A program made the position numbers and the translations under genes. This document shows, piece by piece, positions 5,437 through 12,473 of a DNA stretch of 20,413 nucleotides. How positions within the stretch are numbered: the stretch's first letter is position 1; each line of letters opens with the position of its first letter. The DNA comes from a virus. The notes under the pieces were generated by a model. The model worked only from the letters and a program-made list of their open reading frames with translations. It was not told the origin of the DNA and ran no database searches. The DNA lies in IMG/VR virus record IMGVR_UViG_3300048437_000363, positions 1 to 20,413 of that record. One strand, written 5' to 3'.

Positions 5437-5646
5437 TTGGATCGCTATTCGTTGTTCATCCCTTGCGGGGACTCGAAAAGATTTCTTGCTGCTGTCTATG
5501 ACCTGACATCCAGTGGCATCCTTCTTACTGATATAGAGGAGGATGCTTGCTCCTATGTCACCATGGACAAAGCCGTTGCAGTGGCGCGGGAGTTAAAATC
5601 GCTCCATGGTTACGACGTGGGTATCTCGGTAACAGCAGATGCCTAA
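5437..5646 (+). CDS. Small hypothetical protein with TTG start, 69 aa
   Basis: Not recognised. The protein begins MDRYSLFIPCGDSKRFLAAV if TTG 5437 is the start. An in-frame TAA directly precedes this codon and no ATG or GTG occurs until residue 43, so a TTG start (5437, or 5452) is needed if the gene is real. It is a compact alpha/beta-looking protein (DKAVAVARELKSLHGYDVGISVTADA). Its last 8 bases overlap the sigma factor start, which argues that it is a genuine, translationally coupled gene and not chance open frame. Confidence 0.55.
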   Translation: MDRYSLFIPCGDSKRFLAAVYDLTSSGILLTDIEEDACSYVTMDKAVAVARELKSLHGYDVGISVTADA

Positions 5647-6496
5647 CGATGCACTGGGGCGTTATCTCACAGAGATTGGTCGGTATCCCCTGTTGGATAA
5701 ACACCAAGAGATTATTCTGTCACGGCAGGTCAGAGCCTGGACGCACACTGAAGAGCCAACACCTAAACAGGTAAAGGCTGGTAAGAGGGCGTACCACAAG
5801 CTGATTAACTGCAACCTGCGCTTAGTGGTGTCGATTGCTAAGCGTTCCACTGCAAAGATTAAGCGGTCGGAGCTGCTGGACTTGATTCAGGAGGGTAACT
5901 GCGGGTTGGCGCATGGGATTAAAAAGTTTGACCCTGAGCGTGGCTATGCGTTGTCCACCTATGTGTATTGGTGGATTCGGCAGAGCATCTCCCGTTACGT
6001 GAGCTGTAGTGACCGGTTGATTCGGTTGCCGTCCCACGCTGTGGAGATGATGGCGAAGCTCAGGATGTGGACTCCCAAGTTTGAGCAGGAGTTTGGCAGG
6101 ATGCCCACGCTGGCTGAGTGTGCGGAGTACTGCAGTACTACTCCCGCAAGGATGAGGATGTACATGGACAACGCGCACGACAGTATCAGCTTGGACGCAC
6201 GAGTCTCATCCACGGATGGTGACTCCACCCTGATGCAATTGATTGCGGGGGATATCAATTTGATGGATGACCTCGACATTTCTGTGCGTTCTGATTTTCT
6301 GGTTGGTCTGCTGGACCGTCTCGAACCAGTGGATAGGGCATTGATTGAGGGTCACTTTGCCTTGGGTGGGGGTGAACCCATGACGCTCCAGGCAATGGGC
6401 CAGCAGTTTGGTTTCTCTAGGGAGAGGGCTAGGCAGAAGTTCAATAAAGCACTTTTAAAACTACAAATTCTTGCTAAACACGCTCGCGCTCTTTGA
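5639..6496 (+). CDS. RNA polymerase sigma-70 family factor, group 2-like, 285 aa
   Basis: Directs RNA polymerase to promoters. Region 1.2: DALGRYLTEIGRYPLL (4-19). Region 2: NLRLVVSIAKR (59-69), LDLIQEGNCGLAHGIKKFDP (80-99) and YALSTYVYWWIRQSISRY (103-120), matching the core-binding and -10 melting/recognition segments. Region 3.0: IRLPSHAVE (128-136). Region 4.2 helix-turn-helix: MTLQAMGQQFGFSRERARQK (248-267). Region 1.1 is absent, as in group 2 sigmas, and the sequence reads most like cyanobacterial ones. At the -10-reading helix, Q115 is kept and S118 replaces the usual Thr, so a somewhat altered -10 preference is possible. It overlaps the upstream gene by 8 nt and ends in a TGATG overlap with the zinc ribbon gene. 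It probably drives phage middle or late transcription. Confidence 0.95.
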   Translation: MPNDALGRYLTEIGRYPLLDKHQEIILSRQVRAWTHTEEPTPKQVKAGKRAYHKLINCNLRLVVSIAKRSTAKIKRSELLDLIQEGNCGLAHGIKKFDPERGYALSTYVYWWIRQSISRYVSCSDRLIRLPSHAVEMMAKLRMWTPKFEQEFGRMPTLAECAEYCSTTPARMRMYMDNAHDSISLDARVSSTDGDSTLMQLIAGDINLMDDLDISVRSDFLVGLLDRLEPVDRALIEGHFALGGGEPMTLQAMGQQFGFSRERARQKFNKALLKLQILAKHARAL

Positions 6497-6756
6497 TGAA
6501 TTACCAACCAGTCAACAAGAACACTTGCCCGGAGTGTGGGGGAGAGTCAAGGGTAATGCGCACGTACTACACGGATGCCAATGACGTGGCGCGTCGGCGG
6601 TGTTGCAAAGTATGTGACCACAAGTTTTGGACGCTGGCTAGTGGTGAAGAGCCTCTATCCAATCGGGATTTCAAGGTGCGCTACCCCAGTAAAGGCACGC
6701 AGCGAGAAAGAGATAGGCTGGTAAAGATTGAGCGGCGGGTCCGGTGTCCAGACTAA
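6496..6756 (+). CDS. Zinc ribbon protein, NrdR-like N-terminal type, 86 aa
   Basis: Zinc ribbon with CPEC (C11, C14) and CKVC (C37, C40). The run ARRRCCKVCDHKFWTL strongly resembles the NrdR zinc ribbon (Arg-rich strand, Cys pair, aromatic-Thr). Behind it is a short basic tail (KGTQRERDRLVKIERRVR) and no ATP-cone. It is the second such protein in the window; the first is at 2824-3024. Start: ATG 6496 overlaps the sigma stop by one base (TGATG) and is preferred over TTG 6493. Co-translation with the sigma factor suggests a role in transcription control, such as a sigma partner or DNA-binding adaptor; this is inference from position. Confidence 0.75.
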   Translation: MNYQPVNKNTCPECGGESRVMRTYYTDANDVARRRCCKVCDHKFWTLASGEEPLSNRDFKVRYPSKGTQRERDRLVKIERRVRCPD

Positions 6757-7442
6757 CTATCGATGGCTTCACTGCTTTCTTTCGCTACTACCAGGGGTTG
6801 CCGCACCAGCAGCTGGCGGTAGCTGAGCTGTGGAAGCTGATGCCAGTTTCCCTGCTTGAGGAAGATGCAGATTGGATTGAGCAGTATAGGGGTAGCTCTA
6901 CACCTGTGCAGTTTGAGCAGTTCGTTAGTAAGCCCCAGCTGGCACAGATATGGGAGTGTGACCAGAGCCTCATCACTAACCCTGAAATTGATGAGATGAA
7001 TGCCTGCCTGGAGCGCTATGAAATTACGACGCCCAAGCGGATTAGGCATTTCCTAAGTCAGACGGCGCATGAGTCTGGCGGGGGACGGTACAAAAAGGAG
7101 CTGGCGAGTGGGGAAGCGTATGAGTTCAGGGATGACTTGGGGAATGATGAGGTGGGTGATGGTCCCAAGTACAAGGGTGCAGGGTACATTCAACTCACGG
7201 GTAAGTACAATTACTTACGGTTGAGTGAGTATCTGGGCGACCCACGGGTGATGGAAGGGGTGGATTATGTCGCGCAAAATCTGCCCTTTACTTCGGCGGG
7301 GTATTGGTGGGACGACAACGAGATGAACGAGTTGATTGATAGTGGTGCTGATGTCGTGGCAGTAACCCGCCGCGTCAACGGTGGTACGAACGGGTTAGCT
7401 GATAGGCAGCATTACTACGACATCTGCCTGCGTGTTATCTAA
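6744..7442 (+). CDS. Endolysin: glycoside hydrolase family 19-like lysozyme/chitinase, 232 aa
   Basis: Cell wall hydrolase for host lysis. The catalytic domain covers about residues 90-232: SQTAHESGGGRY carries the probable general acid Glu110, followed by the YKGAGYIQLTGKYNY signature of GH19 and lysozyme-like relatives and by VTRRVNGGTNGLADRQHYY at the C-terminus. The N-terminal part (FTAFFRYYQGLPHQQLAVAE to ADWIEQYR) looks like a separate helical module that often accompanies phage lysozymes, perhaps wall binding. No signal peptide is seen, so a holin or equivalent is expected elsewhere. The start is GTG 6744, overlapping the zinc ribbon gene by 13 nt. It converges on the fibre gene with a 4-nt overlap of stop codons. 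Confidence 0.9.
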   Translation: MSRLTIDGFTAFFRYYQGLPHQQLAVAELWKLMPVSLLEEDADWIEQYRGSSTPVQFEQFVSKPQLAQIWECDQSLITNPEIDEMNACLERYEITTPKRIRHFLSQTAHESGGGRYKKELASGEAYEFRDDLGNDEVGDGPKYKGAGYIQLTGKYNYLRLSEYLGDPRVMEGVDYVAQNLPFTSAGYWWDDNEMNELIDSGADVVAVTRRVNGGTNGLADRQHYYDICLRVI

Positions 7443-9229
7443 GCCCCTTCTAGGGCAGCGATACGAGCTTCAAGCTCTTCGTTCTTTGTAAGCACCTCTT
7501 GCAAAGCCTTAGTTAATAAAGGAATTAATTTCGTCTGGTCCACACCTTGGTAAACAGGTTGGGTGCCTGTAGGTGTCCAGGTGCGAGTACGAGTAACCAT
7601 TGTGGCTACACCGTCGGTCTCTACTTCCTCGGTGTACTCAAGATCTTCTGCTGATGGTTCAGTAACTGATACCTCTAGTTCAGTCCCGTCGTAATCAGCA
7701 AGGGTGCCGATTGCTTCAGTACCATCTTTAGTCCCTGTTACAGCTTCAGGGAGAACTTCTTGTAGTTCATGTGCAAGGAAACCTTTAATATTGTCAGTTC
7801 CACGTAATGTAAAACTACAAGGTTTTAAAGCTTGGATTGCCGTAGATGCAGATGCAAGAGGTTCAATATTTGTCTTTAGACGGTAGTCTGATGTATTATT
7901 AAATGCAGCACCAGCAGACGTAAGTTCAATAGTCGCCACTGCATTACCCAGTCCACTATCTGCAACAGGACCAATATAAAAACGAGTTGTTGGACCAGCA
8001 TTGCCACGGATTTGTTTGATTACATAGTTAGTTGCAAATCTCTCTGCTGTATCAATACTAATATTAGAGTTACCAACTCTGACAGCACCCTTGAAGTAAT
8101 TCGGTGCGGTGCCTGATGCGTAGATGTTGTAATTCTCTCGGTTACCTTGATCTGAAATTGCTGAACGGACACCGTGACATTTAGCAATGCCATCGTATTT
8201 AGAACCATTTATGCTAAGGGTGTTAATGTTTAGTCCAACTAGTTCGCCAATGGTATCTGTCGCCTCCCAATTATCCCAAACTGCGTTAGCTGAATAATAG
8301 GTTGCTACAGGAATGTTAGTAGGGGTGCCTCCACCGCCCTTAAATGTATTCTCGGCATCAATACCATTTACGTTATTTGTACAACCTGCAGGTGTTTCCG
8401 TCCGTACATTAAAAGCATACTGAACACCTGCATCAGTCAAGGGTGTGCCAGTAATGCTGTAAAACCTACTATTTGCAGTACATGACCGGTCGCTAATTGA
8501 TAATGCGCGACCGCTTGCAGAGCTAATGACTACGCGGTCATCAGTACCGCGCCACACCATACAAGACGTGGAACCAGGGTTTACGGTACCATTTGTGTCA
8601 AAGTCTTTTGTTGGCGCTGGAAAATAAATCGCGTTTGCATTGATATAATTTTTGTCGATGTAGTGCGCCCTTCTTGTACCGGTGGTGCCAGCGGTTGGAT
8701 CAAAGTCAGTACCGTCTATATCAAATTTAAAATCAACTCTGCTGTCTCTATCTCCTGTAATTTGAAGTGAATCTTCGTATCCAATAACACTATTACCTTC
8801 AAAACTAAGATCAGAAGTAGAGCCAGCACTGTTCGTTCCTAAATTAATATTTTTTGCTTGAATTTTGCCATTACTCAGCAGATTAATAGTAGTCGAACCA
8901 CCACCCGTAACCTTGACGCCTTCTTCGTGGGTGGTTACCCCGGTAAAGTCGGACGTTCCAGCAACAGATAAGTTTGTCGCTGCAGAGACACTGCCATTAA
9001 GAGTAGAAGTACCGGTAACGGTTAAATCATCTCCGACATTGAGATCTTCGTTTAACGTCAAGTCGCCTGTGACTGGTCCGTTTGTTGCGTCAAGCTGTAG
9101 GTAGATTGCACTACCGTTGTCTAGTGGATCGCCTTTTGCCTCCCAGTAACCAGCAGCGTTCCAGGTGTAGATAACACCGTTTGGAGCGGTCCAAGGTGAA
9201 GCGGATGATGCGGGAAAATCGAGTGCCAT
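7439..9229 (-). CDS. Tail fibre with C-terminal S74 self-cleaving chaperone domain, 596 aa
   Basis: Trimeric receptor-binding fibre. The N-terminus (FPASSASPWTAPNGVIYTWN, then AAGYWEAKGD) is a short module often seen on cyanophage fibres. Residues of about 40-440 are low-complexity Thr/Gly/Asn beta structure. The last 150 residues are a Peptidase_S74 intramolecular chaperone: SDYRLKTNIEPL (Ser447 is the likely nucleophile and cleavage point), GFLAHELQEVLPEAV, and a terminal coiled coil (LTKNEELEARIAALEGA). The family trimerises the fibre and then cuts itself off. It has a motif YNIYASGTAPNYFKG (from residue 367) also repeated in the neighbouring fibre, and a TTHEEGVKVTG block (from residue 99) shared with it. 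No Shine-Dalgarno sequence. It is the last gene of the leftward operon. Confidence 0.92.
   Translation of the reverse strand: MALDFPASSASPWTAPNGVIYTWNAAGYWEAKGDPLDNGSAIYLQLDATNGPVTGDLTLNEDLNVGDDLTVTGTSTLNGSVSAATNLSVAGTSDFTGVTTHEEGVKVTGGGSTTINLLSNGKIQAKNINLGTNSAGSTSDLSFEGNSVIGYEDSLQITGDRDSRVDFKFDIDGTDFDPTAGTTGTRRAHYIDKNYINANAIYFPAPTKDFDTNGTVNPGSTSCMVWRGTDDRVVISSASGRALSISDRSCTANSRFYSITGTPLTDAGVQYAFNVRTETPAGCTNNVNGIDAENTFKGGGGTPTNIPVATYYSANAVWDNWEATDTIGELVGLNINTLSINGSKYDGIAKCHGVRSAISDQGNRENYNIYASGTAPNYFKGAVRVGNSNISIDTAERFATNYVIKQIRGNAGPTTRFYIGPVADSGLGNAVATIELTSAGAAFNNTSDYRLKTNIEPLASASTAIQALKPCSFTLRGTDNIKGFLAHELQEVLPEAVTGTKDGTEAIGTLADYDGTELEVSVTEPSAEDLEYTEEVETDGVATMVTRTRTWTPTGTQPVYQGVDQTKLIPLLTKALQEVLTKNEELEARIAALEGA
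7440..7459. repeat. 20-bp direct repeat at the end of fibre gene 1 (copy at 9267-9286)
   Basis: TAAGCCCCTTCTAGGGCAGC is present identically at 7440-7459 and 9267-9286. On the minus strand both copies encode the last residues and stop of a fibre gene (AALEGA, stop). The repeat contains a 4-bp dyad GCCC/GGGC. Here it also contains the stop codon of the endolysin gene on the plus strand. Confidence 0.9.
8907..8937. repeat. 31-bp near-identical block shared by both fibre genes (copy at 10902-10932)
   Basis: Bases 8907-8937 and 10902-10932 match at 30 of 31 positions (the difference is at 8912/10907). Both encode TTHEEGVKVTG on the minus strand, at residue 99 of the 596-aa fibre and residue 419 of the 972-aa fibre. 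Identity at third codon positions suggests recent duplication or recombination between the fibre genes. Confidence 0.9.
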
Positions 9230-9265
9230 TGTTTTAAAAAGAAAAGGGTTTAACGGGTTGAAGGA

Positions 9266-12184
9266 TTAAGCCCCTTCTAGGGCAGCTACGCGGTCACGGA
9301 GGTCTTTAATAATGGTTAGCAAGTCCTCGGTCGTTCCAATGTATTCTTGATTTTCTACTTGATTACCTTCCTCGTCAGTGGAGTAAGTAGTTTGGAATGC
9401 AGTAGGTTCATCTGATTGCATCCGAAGGCTGAATGCACCGTTGATTAAACCGTTGCAAGTAATATCACCCTCGAAATAATTCGGGGCTTCGCCTTCTGCG
9501 TAGAAGTTAAAAGTATTTGCAGCCGTACCATTATTAGTGAGATTAGAATAAAAGCCTTTCGCGTCACTGGTTGTTGTAAAACTCAGAGCGGAAGAAGCTT
9601 TAAACCCGATATTATCTTTTGTATTATTGACATTAGTGTCTGCGTTAGCAAAAAACCCAATATGTTCAGTGGTTTTATCCATATTTAATATTGATTTTAT
9701 TTGAATGCCAGTCGTCATCGCCTGGACTATTAATCCTTCACCACTAACCCCGGCCCCGCCTGCGTGGCTGGTTCGACCTCGGAAGACTGAGGGTGCGGTG
9801 CCATCTACATACAGTCCATACGCAGTTTTACCGCCACCTAAGTTTCCATTCTGTTGTATGAACAAACCATAAGCAGTACCATTTGTTGCAAGCTGTGATG
9901 CCCCCGTGTTTAAAATATTTATGGCTCTATAGTCTGCAACAGACCCAGCACTACCTCCACCAGCGTTGACGGCTGGGTTTGTAATTTCTAAACCCCTCAT
10001 CCTAGCTAAATTTAAGTTTGTTTTTGTAGTTGGTTCATACGTATAAGGGGCTAACCTTAAACCGGTTACGTCAGTTGAGCTTGTTGATTCCGGTGATGCT
10101 ACAAGTAGTGGACATTCAAACGTAGTAGAGTAATAAAAACCTCTATACTTAACTTTCTCGATATTAGTAGCGCCTTTTGTGAAACCAAGTCCTCTAACTT
10201 GTGCGGTGCCGTCTGAAAGTAAGTCAAGTGTAGTCTTATCACCAAGAGCAAACGTATCTGTAAACGTTGCAGCTGCTAAGTGTGTTGGATAGTCAAGTTC
10301 ACCACTATCAAGCAGTGCTTGTGTTTCTGCATCTTGTTGGTCGTAGTACCACTGACGGGCGAAGCTACCGTCACCAGGCAACGATACATTTGCTGGTGCT
10401 ACTAACGTTCCAGCCTCTAGTGTCTCTAGCTGCTCTTCAGTAAGCGTTGACTTCCACAGTTCAAACGTGTTGCGTGATGTGGAGCCGCCGATGTAGGTGG
10501 AGCCTGCCAGGAATGAAGGTGCATCGCCATCTGCATAGAAGTTATATTCTCCTCCTGAACCTGAGTTGCTATTGATGAAATGTCTGGAGAAATATCCAAT
10601 AAGATTTCCACTTGTTGATACGGCGCTATTTCCTGCAGAGCTGTAGTTATATACATCTTGAGTTGTTGTTGGGTTCGCCGCCGCAACCGAACTAACTAAT
10701 GAAATTGGAGCCGTCGCTGTATCGCTTGAATCATTCCATTCGACTCTAAAACCAATCTTAGCGCCTGTGTTTAAATTCTCAATGATATTTACCTTAGCAG
10801 AGACACCTTCATTAAGGACAAACTTTACTTTATTTGCAAGGCTAAGGTTGATATTGCTGCCACCCGAAGAGAGTCCATTTGCATCACTAGGTATTGCGCC
10901 AGTAACTTTGACGCCTTCTTCGTGGGTGGTTAGCTCTTCAAACGTAATCGCACCAGCGGCGGTGTCACTGCGGACCTTGCTTAAGTACAAAACATCAGCG
11001 TCACTTTCAGTTAACGTGTCGCCCTGTGGTGATGCTTCAACCCATTGGTTTGAGTTAGCGTCTTCGTAATAGACATACAATCTGCCGGAATCATTACTGC
11101 TGTTCCACCACAGGTCACCCTCGGCTGGGCTGACTGGTGGGGTCTCACCGATATAGGTTTCGCTTGGTGGGAAGCTGACGCTAATCTCGCCCGCTGCATC
11201 TACATCAATGCCATCACCAACCTTGACGACACCCAGTGCTGATGCTGTAGCGATGTCTGCATTAAGGGTGTCGGGGTCGGTTGCAGCGTCGTAGGTAAGT
11301 GCGCGGCCTGCTAGTGGGTTTACATCTGCGTCTCCATCTTGTAGCGCACTATCTAATGCTGTCTTGTCTGCTGCGGTCATTAGACCTGCCAGCGTTGTAG
11401 TAGCAGCGGGAATTGTTACGTCCGCACCAGTGCTGCTAGTTACGTCAAGGTCGGTATCATCGCGGTTGGCAATGCCGAGGTCCGTTCCAGTGACGGTTGT
11501 TGGGATGTGGTCCCATTGAGGACCTTGGTAAATTACCCAGTCGCCGGGGTTTGCATCTGTTGCGGTAGTGGCGTTGCTAGTTGTTGCTGCCCACTGGCTG
11601 CTGAACTTGCCTGTGCCGGTGTTGGCGTATAGGTCTCCTTCGGCAGCGCCACTGATGACGGTGGCAGTTGTGACATCTACTGTGCCTTTGTAGCTGAGAC
11701 CTCCGCTAATAGTGGATTCAATCTTGCCGTCAGCGTCAAAGGTAAGACCCGCGCCAAGCTTTACCGCAATCTGGTCACCGCTGAATTCAAGCCCGCGAGA
11801 TGTGCTGATGTCAGCCGTAACCGTAATGGTCGTACCAATCGTGGTGGCTTCGATGCCGTCACCGCCGATGACCGTAATCGTTCCAGGGGTACCGCCGCCT
11901 CCACCGCTGCCGCCGCCAATCTCTACCCATGTTGTGCCGTTATAAAGGAATAAAGTATCGCCGCGTAGCCACCACTTGCCCAGGATGGGGTTGCCTGGTG
12001 CGTCACCCGCAACGGCACTAATAAATACACCGCCGAGCTGCACAATTTCACCGGCTGCATCCTTGCACTGCAGGTATGGTCCAGATTCGTTGTAGTTAAG
12101 TGCTAGTTCGCCTAACTCAAGCTGCGCTCCAGTGGCATTCTTAAATTCGACAGCACTACGTTTGTGCAGGATTTGAACTGCCAT
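9266..12184 (-). CDS. Large tail fibre / receptor-binding protein, 972 aa
   Basis: Long fibre-like structural protein. The N-terminus MAVQILHKRSAVEFKNATGA is a type common on cyanophage fibres, followed by GELALNYNESGPYLQCKDAAG and a Gly-rich hinge (GGGSGGGGG, about residue 95). Thr/Ala/Asp-rich beta repeats follow, then a module GDLWWNSSNDSGRLYVYYED (about 355-385) that resembles carbohydrate-binding-type inserts of cyanophage fibres. From residue 547 on there are three units of the form YxxYxxGxAPxxxxG (547, 789, 892), as in the neighbouring fibre. The C-terminus (LLTIIKDLRDRVAALEGA) is a trimeric coiled coil without an S74 domain. No Shine-Dalgarno sequence at the ATG. A 36-nt gap separates it from the 596-aa fibre. 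Confidence 0.88.
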   Translation of the reverse strand: MAVQILHKRSAVEFKNATGAQLELGELALNYNESGPYLQCKDAAGEIVQLGGVFISAVAGDAPGNPILGKWWLRGDTLFLYNGTTWVEIGGGSGGGGGTPGTITVIGGDGIEATTIGTTITVTADISTSRGLEFSGDQIAVKLGAGLTFDADGKIESTISGGLSYKGTVDVTTATVISGAAEGDLYANTGTGKFSSQWAATTSNATTATDANPGDWVIYQGPQWDHIPTTVTGTDLGIANRDDTDLDVTSSTGADVTIPAATTTLAGLMTAADKTALDSALQDGDADVNPLAGRALTYDAATDPDTLNADIATASALGVVKVGDGIDVDAAGEISVSFPPSETYIGETPPVSPAEGDLWWNSSNDSGRLYVYYEDANSNQWVEASPQGDTLTESDADVLYLSKVRSDTAAGAITFEELTTHEEGVKVTGAIPSDANGLSSGGSNINLSLANKVKFVLNEGVSAKVNIIENLNTGAKIGFRVEWNDSSDTATAPISLVSSVAAANPTTTQDVYNYSSAGNSAVSTSGNLIGYFSRHFINSNSGSGGEYNFYADGDAPSFLAGSTYIGGSTSRNTFELWKSTLTEEQLETLEAGTLVAPANVSLPGDGSFARQWYYDQQDAETQALLDSGELDYPTHLAAATFTDTFALGDKTTLDLLSDGTAQVRGLGFTKGATNIEKVKYRGFYYSTTFECPLLVASPESTSSTDVTGLRLAPYTYEPTTKTNLNLARMRGLEITNPAVNAGGGSAGSVADYRAINILNTGASQLATNGTAYGLFIQQNGNLGGGKTAYGLYVDGTAPSVFRGRTSHAGGAGVSGEGLIVQAMTTGIQIKSILNMDKTTEHIGFFANADTNVNNTKDNIGFKASSALSFTTTSDAKGFYSNLTNNGTAANTFNFYAEGEAPNYFEGDITCNGLINGAFSLRMQSDEPTAFQTTYSTDEEGNQVENQEYIGTTEDLLTIIKDLRDRVAALEGA

Positions 12185-12230
12185 TGCTATTTAGCGAAGA
12201 GCGCGGTATCTACCGTGCCCTTATTCTAGG

Positions 12231-12473
12231 CTAAGGAACTTCTGGGTTAATACCTAAGGCAGCCTCGATGGCAGACAGTCGAGCCACTATCTGATTGAGT
12301 CGTGACACAGGGTTACCTAAATCCGTAGATTCCCAGTAGCCGCCTTCGTCTGATGTGTCGGGCTGTTGCCAGGTAACCAGACTGTCTCCTGTGTAGTATC
12401 GGTCGCCGCCTGTCAGACCGGAAGATGTTTCTTCCAAGCTTCGGTCTTCGTATTTGGGAAAGCTATCGGTCAT
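12231..12473 (-). CDS. Small structural or fibre-associated protein, 80 aa
   Basis: Not recognised by family. The N-terminal part is acidic and aromatic (MTDSFPKYEDRSLEETSSGL, then GGYWESTDLGN). The C-terminus (NPVSRLNQIVARLSAIEAALGI) is a short heptad-like coiled coil of the kind that ends phage fibres. Its ATG overlaps the stop of the 1604-aa gene by 4 nt (ATGA), so it is translated with that gene. It sits between the giant structural protein and the large fibre, which fits an adaptor, fibre chaperone or small tail component. The 46-nt gap to the next gene contains a small dyad (CGGTA/TACCG). Confidence 0.7.
   Translation of the reverse strand: MTDSFPKYEDRSLEETSSGLTGGDRYYTGDSLVTWQQPDTSDEGGYWESTDLGNPVSRLNQIVARLSAIEAALGINPEVP

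Noticed and set aside
5822-6178. A 118-aa ORF on the minus strand inside the sigma gene
   Set aside because: It lies antisense to a strongly conserved sigma factor and has no recognisable protein features.
1-7442. A phage integration site or integrase
   Set aside because: No tyrosine or serine recombinase sequence is present and no tRNA fragment was identified.
7439-7460. A bidirectional intrinsic terminator at the convergent junction
   Set aside because: The dyad is only 4 bp and there is no T-run on either side; the sequence is explained by the shared fibre C-terminus coding repeat.
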